Of a DNA stretch of 64,000 nucleotides, positions 40,333-50,244 are shown piece by piece. Origin of the DNA: Panonychus citri. Its lineage: Eukaryota > Arthropoda > Arachnida > Trombidiformes > Tetranychidae. Both the position numbers and the translations under genes were made by a program. The notes under the pieces were generated by a model. That model did not search any database. It saw only the letters and a program-made list of their open reading frames with translations, and was not told the origin of the DNA. The stretch lies in contig NW_026515421.1 of NCBI RefSeq assembly GCF_014898815.1, positions 1-64,000 of the forward strand, in the 5' to 3' direction. How positions within the stretch are numbered: position 1 is the stretch's first letter; every line of letters begins with the position of its first letter.

Positions 40333-41666
40333 ATGTCTTGGGTTCCAATTCCAGCAACAAGTCAGTTTACAATTGACAATTTACCTTATGGTGTTTTCTC
40401 AACGAGTAATAATGTAAGTAAAACAATTTAATTCCCGTTCAATCAAATTATTATCATGATCAATTTTTCCTTCTCAATTATCCTTAGTCAACTCATCGGA
40501 TCGGTGTGGCCATTGGAGATCATATTCTTGACCTTAAAGTTGTCCATCATCTTTTCAATTTTGAGAAGTTGATTAAATCTGGTGAACATGTTTTAACCAA
40601 ATCAACTTTAAATGACTTCATGAGTTTGTCTCCATCTGAATGGCATCAAGTACGAGTCAAGATTCAAGATCTTTTATCGGGTAAAGATAAGTCCTTGGAA
40701 AATGATCTGTGTCTTCGTAGAACGGCCTTGGTTGAACAAAAAGAGGCCACTATGCATTTACCAGCGACAATCGGTGATTACACTGATTTTTATTCATCAA
40801 TTTATCATGCAACTAATGTCGGTATAATGTTCAGAGGTAAAGAGAATGCGCTGATGCCCAATTGGCGACATATTCCCGTTGGTTATCATGGTCGAGCGTC
40901 TTCAATAGTTGTCTCAGAAACACCGATTCGAAGGCCAAATGGTCAAACCAAGAATGACGATGAAAGTAAACCAGGTTTCGGTCCTTGTCGTTTACTTGAC
41001 TTTGAATTGGAAATGGCCTTTTTTGTTGGTAACACCGCTAATCAACTTGGTCAACCAATTCCAATTGTTGAAGCTCAAGATCACATTTTCGGCATGGTTT
41101 TGATGAACGATTGGTCCGCTCGTGACATCCAAAAATGGGAATACGTACCATTGGGACCTTTTCTGTCTAAAAACTTTGGGACAACCATAAGTCCATGGGT
41201 CGTACCAATGGAAGCACTTGAACCATTCAAAGTTGAAATGTATAAACAAGAACCCGAGCCGCTTAATTATCTTAAAGATAAAAATGACTTTGGACTTGAT
41301 ATAAATTTGAATGTTCAATTGAAACCACAAAACGGTGAACCAATAACCATTTCGAATACAAATTTCCGTCATATGTACTGGAGTATGAAACAACAATTGG
41401 CTCATCAAACAATCACTGGATGTAATGTTAATCCAGGTGATCTATTGGCTTCGGGAACGATTAGTGGACCAGAACCCGAATCTTATGGATCCATGTTGGA
41501 GATAACCTGGAGAGGATCTAAACCAATAACTTTGCCCGATGGAAGTCAAAGGAAATTCATACAAGATGGAGACGAAATCATCTTATCAGGATTCTGTGAG
41601 AGAGATGGAATCAAGATCGGCTTCGGTCAATGTCGAGGTGTCGTTCTTCCCGCTTTGGCTCTTTAA
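40333..41666 (+). CDS. FAH: Fumarylacetoacetase
   Basis: Exon 1 is 40333-40413 (27 codons, MSWVPIPATSQFTIDNLPYG...) and exon 2 is 40488-41666, with a 74-bp phase-0 intron. The product is 419 residues, the same length as human FAH. It hydrolyses fumarylacetoacetate to fumarate and acetoacetate, the last step of tyrosine/phenylalanine catabolism, in the cytosol. Visible signatures are ATIGDYTDFYSS (metal-ligand Asp, about residue 127) with the general-base His about 134, PVGYHGRASS, LDFELEMAFF (metal-ligand Glu pair, about 200/202), LMNDWSARDIQKWEYVPLGPF (Asp about 234, Lys about 254) and SGTISGPEPESYGSMLE (Glu near 364). All expected catalytic and metal positions are intact. It is convergent with the uL13m gene, whose stop is 198 bp away. 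AATAAA is at 41784. Confidence 0.97.
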
Positions 41667-41783
41667 GAAATAGAACCATATTGATTTTGTTTACAATGAA
41701 CAATTTTCTGTGAAGAAAAATTGTTAATTCGATAAAATTGAAAGCTAAAAATTTGGAACAAACTTTCTAACTTTTTACTTGAT

Positions 41784-41789
41784 AATAAA
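41784..41789 (+). terminator. Putative polyadenylation signal of FAH
   Basis: AATAAA 118 bp after the FAH stop, in the short gap before the convergent uL13m gene. Supported by position only. Confidence 0.45.
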
Positions 41790-41863
41790 GAAGAAAAAAT
41801 TTATAACTCATTAATATATATAAGAGACTAAGTAATTAAATTGATCCAGTTCAAGTATTCACA

Positions 41864-42490
41864 TTATTTGAGAACATAATCTTCAGGATAATCAATGATT
41901 TTCGGGTATTCTTTCAATTCTTTCGGATCAATTTTACCACTAATTTTAGGAATAGGATTTAGTTGCCTAATCTGATCACAAATGTTTTCCATTATATGTT
42001 TGGGCACTTGATCATCTGGGAAGAGATACAATTTAGCCATTTGATTTTCTCTGAAAGGATTATGTTCACCTCCTCGTAACGCTTTGTAAACAGCCTTATA
42101 GAGAATAATTGTCGGATCTTTTTGGTGTAAATCCCAAGCAGAAGCCCAAGTTACCGCTCCTTTACCATAATGCGAATGGTGATGATAAGTTCTCCATTTC
42201 CATTCTCCATGGGGCATAGAAATTTCTAAGAAAAGAAGAAAATCATTATACAAATACGATGAACAGGTCAAGATTCAATCAGCATTCACTTAATTACCTT
42301 TGGTATTAATTACAACAACAACATCACCCACGTCGGTATCAAAATTGGTATCATAAATTGGTTTGAATTGTCCTTTCAAATAACCAGCGACCAAATCAGC
42401 TGAGTAAAAGGCATCTTGCCATTTGGCATCATACAGAAGCCAACGTCGGGCAAATGTACACCATTGTTGAGTCCTGGCAAATTTATTCAT
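41864..42490 (-). CDS. MRPL13: Mitochondrial large ribosomal subunit protein uL13m
   Basis: Exons 42490-42298 and 42225-41864 are joined in phase 1 across a 72-bp intron, giving 184 residues (human MRPL13 has 178). The start MNKFARTQQWCTFARRWLLYDAKWQ aligns with the typical uL13m N-terminus (…QQWATFARVWYLLDGKMQ). The middle DTDVGDVVVVINTKEISM matches the D-CGDHVVIMNT region. YHHHSHYGKGAVTWASAWDLHQKDPTIILYKAVYKAL corresponds to the SHTGYPGG…LH-RDP segment, and EDYVLK resembles the conserved C-terminal end. Role: structural protein of the 39S mitoribosomal subunit. The in-frame extension up to 42538 is not used here because the Met at 42490 matches the family start; a separate upstream leader exon cannot be excluded. 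Confidence 0.92.
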
Positions 42491-43388
42491 ACCAATTAAA
42501 TTGGAATCACCAAACAAGAAGAAATTTAATTTAATCAAAATAATTTTCCAACCAAAATAAATACCATGTGATGGTAATCGATTTTAAATCGAAAATGGAG
42601 ACTACCAAAAATCGATACTTTGATTTTAACATCGATTTGAAAATCAATTATTGTTTTTTTTTTCGACCTGGCCCGTAGGGACAGGGGTATTATATTGTTT
42701 AGAAATCACATTCTTTCGTCTGATCTTATAACATTTTAGTGCTTTTTCTTATCTATTTGAGATAAAATTAACTTTTTTGATAAAAATTTTCAAAAATAGA
42801 TAAGGAATCAGTTTTTGCGGTTAATTCAAAAATGAGAAAAGGAAATAAAGAAGAAAGAAGAGAGAAAGAAAGAGTTCGTATTGCTTTTCAAGGAAGAAAA
42901 ACAATACGAAGGTGAAAAGAGAGGAAAAGACAAGAAAAGGTAAAGGAAAGAGATAGAGATAGAGAAGAGGAGCTGGTGAACGAAAATTAAAACCACTAAT
43001 TAAAATTTATAATTAATTTTAGTTGAATACTTATTTAATTGATTAACAGTAAAGACAAAAAAACGTGTAGTAAACCTTTTAGCTAAAGCAATAACTATAA
43101 ATTGAATAAATCACACATGCGCCAAAAATCGGGACAGGTCTTTCTTTTGCTTCAGCAAAATAATCTTACTCTAGTCTTAAACATTATTAATAAAATCAAT
43201 TTAATCAATCAATTAATAGTAGATACATTTAATGGATTTAAACCAATCAATAAGAACACAAGGAAAATATTCTGATTATGTTAAGATTAAGTGAAAAAAG
43301 TGAATGAGAAACATTTAGTTAAACATTTATCATGAAATGGAGGTAAAAATTTTCCATTTGATATTGATTCCATCATTTACAATTAAGA
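42491..43388. other. Spacer with small local inverted repeats
   Basis: No gene is seen. About 42568-42650 contains several ATCGATTT/AAATCGAT words in both orientations. A GC-richer word, GACCTGGCCCGTAGGGACAGG, lies at 42667-42687. A purine-rich tract runs from about 42830 to 42975. Confidence 0.45.
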
Positions 43389-44778
43389 TTATAGTTTAAT
43401 TGTTATAAAAGAGGGAAAAGCGATTACAATTGTTACACCGAGGGTCACCATTGATGCCATTAAAGTTGGACTGAAGACAAATTTCCCATGTAATTTATAT
43501 CCAACATCTTCACGAGCAATCCGTTCGAGGAAGAGTAAAGCCTATTAATCAGATAAAAACTAAATTAGTTAACTATTTCAATTAAAATTTGATTACCTTT
43601 CCCATAGAGATGATTGATGATTTAGTCAGTTTTAAAGTAAAATTAAGTTTAAATCTAACAAAAAAGTGAATCGAAACTATTGCTAATCTCGTAAATGGGA
43701 GGAATTAAATTCTTGATAACATGTTCGAACCTCTAACATATATCTCTCATCAAGATCGAGTAAACTTTTTCTGTAAACGATATCATGAAGAGCAGCAGCT
43801 TCGGTATTTATTCCGATGATGTATTTGTTGAGAAAACTTAGAGTCCAAAATAGAGCGATTGAAGTTGACCCAAGGATAAAGTATCGCCATGGATCATAGC
43901 CAGAAGACACCATCGTATATAACAATAGTAGTCCCATGATATTGAACGAAGGGTACATGAAACTGAGATAAAAGGACCAAATTCTGTTGGCAGTATTGGT
44001 CAGTTCGATGGTCTGTGTGTACATCCGCCGATAATATTGTAAACTTTCAAGGTTCCAGGTAACTTCTGGATGAGTTTCGATACAATGCCCGATAGCACGG
44101 AAAGTAACTTTTATCAGGGAGGAAGATGTAAATATCGTGTGCATCTTGATAAAAACAAGAATTGCAATAATCCCGTAGGCGATTATGTGACTCATCTCAA
44201 TGGTCATCTGAAGCAATCCGAATGGATGATGTGAAGATAAGTTCATGTAAAGACAGAAAGGAGAAGTTAAAAGCCAAAAGAATGAATAAATTGCGATGAA
44301 TAATTTTGTGTCTTTCTTGGTTGATTTAATTTCGTTTGCAATCAACTCATTGGCTAGTGAAAGTCAATTAACTTCAAGAAACTTCATATTCAGAGTAATC
44401 AATTTTAGCGAAAAGAACAATGAACATCAATATAACCATCATCAAATCACCTAATATTACAGTGACCACATGAATTTGGGTGAAGCAAATTAAATTACAG
44501 AAATCAAATGGAGGTAAAATGCTGAACAGCATGAAAGCATCATGACCCAAGGTAACCAAGGAAAAAAGTGAAACATAAAAAATTGAGATAATTTTAAATC
44601 GTCCAGATAGAAATGGGAAATAACTGAACTTCAAGAAATCAACAATTGAATACAATGAACTAATTGTGAATGGAGTAATTAAATTTTTCGTTGATAACAT
44701 TTCAATTTCTTTAAGGCCCAATGAATTGCCGTAATTGTTGGTTAAATGAATTTCTTTTGGCTTGATTGTTGTTATCAT
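43389..44778 (-). CDS. Gustatory-receptor-like multi-pass membrane protein
   Basis: Reading leftward, a first exon from ATG 44778 encodes about 130 residues with three hydrophobic segments. A second block (about 44345-43715) encodes at least four more. A small exon follows (about 43654-43597, ending at AAG|GTAATC), then a last exon (43541-43389) encoding ALLFLERIAREDVGYKLHGK and a final hydrophobic segment before the stop. That ending resembles the invertebrate gustatory receptor (Gr) C-terminus: amphipathic LFL-x-R stretch, short F-S-P segment, last TM helix. Roughly 7-8 membrane segments in total also fit a Gr. Two junctions are unclear. Exon 1 to 2 works in phase 0 only with a weak GTTTCT donor at about 44384 and an acceptor after AACCAAG. 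The boundary near 43.68 kb has no clean phase-matched donor. It is either a functional gene with weak sites or a decaying copy. The Gr assignment rests on topology and the C-terminal pattern. Confidence 0.5.
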
Positions 44779-46337
44779 TGTATTTGCTTTGTTTGTAAAA
44801 CTTTTCCAATCATTTGATCAGACTTCAGATTCAGTTTGAGTTGGTTAATTACAGAATCTAAGAGTAGTAAGTTAATATAATTTCTTCATTAGTTCCAATA
44901 TTTAGATACTATTAATATTCATCTCATTTTTGTTTACTATTTAACCTTTTCGACGAGCAATCGTTTTCTGCAAGTACAATTTAATCGATTAAATTGTTTA
45001 TTTAACAATCTTACTTTTCAGCAATTCTTTGTAATTGATCAATTCATTGATTTGACTTTTTCATTTTCAGCTAAAGTTTCACTAACCATGTAAACTTTCT
45101 ACTTCGAGTTGATATAATGAGCTTCATCCTGAATTCTATGATCGATAATTCAATAAATCTCTCATTTTTATTAAGATGAAGACCCATTGAGATGAAAATA
45201 TGTTTGAGTATCTAGTAATGTTATTCAATTTGTTCCTTGCTAAATATGATTTTAAGTTGCAATCTTTTAGTAGAGTTCTTTTAAACGTTATTCGTTATAC
45301 ATTGTATTTTAATGAACTAAGGTTGACTAAATATGTCGAACTACTTTAATCATATTAATGTTAGACTTGAAAAGGGACTAAACAAATTGAATATCGACCA
45401 TACGATTTTCAATCATTGCGGTCATTTAACTAATATAGCATTTAATTAATTTAGGTCGTCAAATGACACCTCAGATTTTATTTGAACTGTCTGTGATGAA
45501 GGATTAGAAGAAGATAGGCATGTTTCAATCGAAAACACTTAAAGAGTTAAGTTTATGAAAAGTATCTCAGCTGCCTTTTGCACAAATCATCATCAAACCT
45601 TAGGTTTGAATTTCCTTTCTGTGCTCTGCGACGACCTTGAATGATCTTAAAACACCTTCGTTAAAAACCTCATAATTGAAAATCGTAATCAAACTCAATC
45701 TCTAGTCAAAATTAATTATTAACTTTGTTTAAGAAGATATGAGTCTGTAATAACCGTAATCAGACATTAACCCTATACCATCAAGATTTTAATGATTAAT
45801 TATTAGGTTGACTAAAGTTAGTGTCACTTCTACTTTAATCACTGTAATTGTTAATTAGATTTAGAAAGAAAGGGATAATTAAATACAATATTGACCACCA
45901 GAATCAATCACTTTTTATCATCTATTATCTAATATTGTCACAAAATTAATATTAAAGTAAACGAATGATTAGATGATGGATAATGAATAAAAGTGGATAA
46001 GGTGAGAGAGAAAACAATAATCGTTGGCTTATTCAAACGAAAATTTAAATTAAACTCGAAACACAATAATTGACAAAGCAAGTAGGGGCGCAGCCACCGC
46101 CTCTGGCACAAATCATCTTTGTTCCTTCCCTCTTTTTACTTTCCTTTCTCTTTCTTTCCCTTGTAATAGACAATCGCTATAACACCGAAAAAAAATTATA
46201 AAACTTATAATTTAAGAGTAATCACAATCAAAACTTACATCAATTATTGATTTATTTAATTAATTAATTAGAACTTTGCATAAGATATAATATGAGAAGA
46301 CTTGATTGAAATCAGCACCATAAAGGTGCCACTCAAC
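44779..46337. other. Intergenic region, no gene seen
   Basis: AT-rich DNA. A GC-richer word near 46084-46110 (GGGGCGCAGCCACCGCC) is the only compositional oddity. No coding frame of note. Confidence 0.5.
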
Positions 46338-46360
46338 TGCCATCAAGATGGTGGATGGCA
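46338..46360. repeat. Short perfect inverted repeat (7-bp stem)
   Basis: TGCCATC and GATGGCA are separated by 9 bases. First of a series of small hairpins between 46.3 and 47.3 kb. Confidence 0.7.
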
Positions 46361-46407
46361 AGGGAAGAGGAAGAGAGAGAGGGAAATTAAAGGGGCAGAC
46401 TCGGTAC

Positions 46408-46444
46408 TTGGCTAGGTACTAAACCAGTTTTAGTACCTGGCCAA
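46408..46444. repeat. Near-perfect 37-bp palindrome
   Basis: Arms TTGGCTAGGTACTAAA and TTTAGTACCTGGCCAA pair with one mismatch around a 5-base centre. GGTACTTGG just upstream repeats part of the arm. Confidence 0.8.
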
Positions 46445-46763
46445 AGTTATTATGACACACTCTTCTTTTCTATTTCCTTCCCTCTTCCCTTATTTATTTC
46501 TCCTTTATTATCTTTAGTTGAAAATAATTAAGATAATTATTTTCTTTTCTTTTTTATCGAGTTCATTCTAAACTAATGATGATAATAAAGGAGAGGTCAT
46601 ACATTATTATAGATTATACAAAAAAGGAAATATAAAAGTTTAAAAGAAAGAGAAAGTTTAACTTCATTTAAGTTTTTCTTCTCTGCCGATTAACATTGAA
46701 TATTGTGAATTTTCTTGAATTGAATTTTGTGAGTTTGTTCATGTTGTAACAAAAATGTCAATT

Positions 46764-46801
46764 AGACTGCGACCGTTCAATAATGACCTTGGTCGCAGTC
46801 T
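46764..46801. repeat. Perfect 11-bp GC-rich hairpin, 16-nt loop
   Basis: AGACTGCGACC (46764-46774) and GGTCGCAGTCT (46791-46801) are exact reverse complements. They are clearly GC-rich for this AT-rich stretch. Confidence 0.85.
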
Positions 46802-46906
46802 GATATCTTTCATTATTATTATATCAAATAACGTTATGACACGCAATCCTTCGTGTAATGTTTAATATTAATTGAATTATTCATTATTGGTCTTTAGAAT
46901 GTTCTA

Positions 46907-46942
46907 GAAGGTGATCTTGATCTTCTGCTCATGATCACCTTC
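46907..46942. repeat. Perfect 10-bp hairpin, 16-nt loop
   Basis: GAAGGTGATC (46907-46916) and GATCACCTTC (46933-46942) are exact reverse complements. The loop length equals that of the hairpin 106 bp upstream. Confidence 0.85.
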
Positions 46943-47243
46943 GTTATTCATTGGATCCATGTATTACATTGTATTAGATTAAAATCATTATCTCTTATGT
47001 AACGTGAAAAAGTTACTCAATGAGTGATAAACGAATTAAATAATGTAGAAACATTATTAGGAGAACTTTAACTAATATAATTGAACATTTATTATCCAAT
47101 GGTTGATTAAATGGTTGTAATGAATTACACAGATTATTGGAATGGATTAACTTAATTAAAGGGATGATGACAAGATGAAATCTATTAGAATGTTTTAACT
47201 TGAATGTTGTGGTGATTCTAAAAAAGTGAACATTCTATTAGTA

Positions 47244-47270
47244 GATGATCTGGTTTTATGCGAGATCATC
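47244..47270. repeat. 8-bp hairpin, 11-nt loop
   Basis: GATGATCT (47244-47251) and AGATCATC (47263-47270) are exact reverse complements. Confidence 0.65.
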
Positions 47271-47689
47271 GAGAGTCACGAGTATGTCATGTGAGTTGAG
47301 AGTTTATTCATCTTTGTCGGTTAGTAATAAAGATTTAGGTCGATTAGTAATTAATAATTATGATCCAAATATAGTAAAGACCATATATTGATTAACACGA
47401 GTAATTGGTTATGGAAGGAAGTAATCTTAAATAAGGGTTATTGATTATTTATAATGAACGGATTTATCCTTGTACGGGTTTGTAACCAGTGATGAATAAT
47501 GAGACCGAAATTTACGTTACACTTAGAAACTTGAGGTAAAAAGATTAAAGTTGGTGTTACAATTGGCTTTCAATTAGAGTCGCCAGGATCTGGAATATCC
47601 TTGTCTAACTTCAAGAAAATAATTGTATATTAATTGTTATGCATCCATTTCAATTGTGAATTGAATCCAATGGTATTCGGTAAGTCTTT

Positions 47690-47737
47690 CAGTGTTTCAC
47701 CTCAAACAGCTTTAAGAGCAAGTTGGGTGAAAAACTG
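47690..47737. repeat. Imperfect 48-nt hairpin
   Basis: Arms of about 21-22 nt fold back with one bulge, one mismatch and a 3-nt internal loop around a 5-nt TTAAG loop. The outer part pairs CAGTGTTTCACC with GGTGAAAAACTG. It is shorter than typical animal pre-miRNAs. Confidence 0.4.
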
Positions 47738-48302
47738 ACAATTTTCATTGCTTATTAATTGTTATTTTTTTTGTTTGTTCAATTAGATTTTTTAAACTAG
47801 AATCCAGATCCAAAAGCTTATTGTCCCGAGAGGTTGTCAAAAAATCAAAAGCGAAAATTTAATATTAAATCATATAAAAATGATCGATATAAGTAATCAA
47901 AAGCTTTAAAAATCTAATCTACTTCAATTAGAAAAAAGAATTAAAGAAGCATTACTAACTGCAGTTAAGTCACGAAAGATTTACGAATTATTGCCCATTT
48001 TTGCACAGGGTGTCCCAAACGGTCCAAAATGTTCCTATAGGGTGTCTATACCGGGTGTTCATATATACAAGTACATTTCTAGACCATTCTATTAGAAACC
48101 AATATACAGTGTCCTTATGATAAGTAGTGATCCCTGGCGGTGACCTTGATAACCTTGGCTTTTTAAAGCTCAAATATAATAACACACTTCAATTTTGATT
48201 GGTTGTTATTCTATTGAAATTAGCTAAAGGAGCTTTTACTCCTCATTGTGGTATAATAGAATAGATTATTATATTTACGTCATTTCTAGTTTAACTTCAA
48301 CA
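47738..48302. other. Non-coding stretch with a possible transposon end
   Basis: CACAGGGTGTCCCAAACGG (48005-48023), followed by GGGTGTC and GGGTGTTC within 45 bp, resembles the terminal sequences of Tc1/mariner-like elements. No matching inverted partner was found nearby. The overlapping 65-residue minus frame is not recognised. Confidence 0.3.
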
Positions 48303-48450
48303 GTGCAAACAACAAAAAGTTAATTGTGAATTTTGGGTGATCTTGAGTCGTTCGACTTTTATAGTGTTAATTGTGGATTTTGGGTGAACTTCAAACAATT
48401 TGACTACAAAAAAGTTTTAATTGTGAATTTTGGATGAACTTTAGTTGATC
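48303..48450 (+). repeat. Three diverged tandem units, about 50-60 bp each
   Basis: GTTAATTGTGAATTTTGGGTGA at about 48318-48339 recurs at about 48366 and 48416 with small changes (TTAATTGTGGATTTTGGG and TTTTAATTGTGAATTTTGG). Confidence 0.7.
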
Positions 48451-48885
48451 AATTCTCATATTCTATTGTTTTTAACTATCTATTGATATCTATTGTCTAC
48501 AATGGAAATTGAAACAATTCTTGAGAAATAAAATATTAATTGTCATTGTTGTCGAATATCTAATAATCTAAATTGTTTAATTGAGTGATTTCTGATGATT
48601 CTCTGATTATTCTCTGATGAATCGTTGATGAATTCCTATATTCTTTTGTTCTTAACCATCTATTGATCTACCATTGTCTACAATGGAAATTAAAACAATT
48701 CGTAAGAAAATAATAATTGTCATTGTTTTCAAATATCTGACAATCTTGATTGTTTAAAAGGTTAATTATATCAATTAATAATTAATTGAATACATGTTTA
48801 GGGTATCAAAGTCAAAATCTTATCATAGAAAATAGATAGTTAAAAACAATAGAATACAGGAATTAATCTAATATTCATCAGAGAA
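48450..48885 (+). repeat. Direct repeat pair (about 180-bp spacing) plus an inverted fragment
   Basis: Copy 1 (about 48450-48580) and copy 2 (about 48631-48757) share, in order, AATTC-TATATTCT-TTGTT, AACTATC/AACCATCTATTGAT, TTGTCTACAATGGAAATT, AAACAATTC and TAATTGTCATTGTT. A piece of the same unit lies inverted at about 48826-48885, with TAGTTAAAAACAATAGAATA running backwards. No coding capacity. Confidence 0.75.
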
Positions 48886-50244
48886 AATTTTTGTTATATT
48901 TAAAATACAAAAACCTCATAAGTTTAGTTTCTGTTTAGCACCTTATGCGTTGGGGTTTATAAAAAGTCTTTTTTTCGAAAAGTTTTTCTTGTTTCCAAGA
49001 CTAAATTTGATATTGTATTGTGTTTTATAACTTACTTTTAGGAACTTGAAAACGGTCGTCTGTTTATCAATATCTACATCTTAGATCAACAAAATAAACA
49101 TCAACAGAGGCTTCATAACAACCACTATAATCCTAAATCATACTCGCCACTTGGTAAGTGAAATTTTATCTTAAATCTATTGTATCAATGGATTTCAATG
49201 TGATATCATTTATTAGGAAGCGTCAGTTGAAATTTCATTAAGTAATCAGATTCTGTCAATGAGTGAATCAAAATATGTATCATGTCTAAATGAACATGTT
49301 CTTTGTTACTTGTTGTCTACCTCAACATGTTCATTTTCGTCATCACATTATCATCTTTTTTCGCCTTCTTCTTCCTGATTGTGGTTCTCTAGAGAATTGA
49401 TGGAAAACGAATGATCTTTAATTTGCTTTGATGAAAATCAATCAAACAGATTGATTCTATTTCCAAATAGAAAACAAGAATCAACTTGTTGCGCTAGAAA
49501 CAATTGAGAAAATGATGAAGATAAAATGATGATCGACTGAAAGAGAGACGAAGAGAAAAGAAATCTAGAAATCCTTTTAAAGAATTTCAAAGACCTGAAG
49601 TGTCAAGTGACAGGGTGATGGTGGAAAAGAGGATGAGTAGATAAAGATAAATGTATTAATAGTAAGAGATGTTGGTGATCAAGAGAAGAATTTCATTGAA
49701 AAAGGATTGAGGTAACTGATCAGAAATTCTCATCTTTTCTATTTACCTTTTATACCTAAATCTGGTGTGTGATGACATTCCGAATGACAATAGATCAGTT
49801 CATTCACCTGTCAAGAAAATTTTGTTGTTACAATGTAATAAAAAGCTGTTATTAAACCTCAAGAATTTACTTTTTTAAAATGCAATTTCACAACCCGGAA
49901 AAACCTTGAAGTGTCTTTCTTAAATGAAAGCCTTGAAGTGATTATTAACTGTTGAGAATCAATGTGACTAAACAATAATTTATGCACATTCAAATGCGCA
50001 TAAATTGTCTAGTATAATGATGTAATTTTCAACAACTATGTAAAATAAATCCTTCAAATGATTTATTACCGGTCAAGCCTCTCAAGTTGTTTTGCAGAAA
50101 ACGTTTTGAATTCGTCCTAATTATTATGCTACTTTCTGTTTCTACACTAGATCGCGTTACTTTTTGAATTATAATTGATTGAGATTTCGACCAATAGATG
50201 ACAGTATTAATAAAAACGTAAATTACCCTGGCCACAGAGTAATA
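48886..50244. other. Intergenic region, no convincing gene
   Basis: One exon-like interval, 49042-49153, is bounded by TTTTAG and GGTAAGTG and open in one frame, but has no partner exon. The rest is AT-rich non-coding DNA. Confidence 0.4.

Noticed and set aside
40909..41408. Other-frame ORFs overlapping FAH on both strands
   Set aside because: They are shadows of the strongly conserved FAH frame.
42491..42538. N-terminal extension of uL13m from an upstream ATG
   Set aside because: The Met at 42490 aligns with the usual family start, and the extension has no family counterpart.
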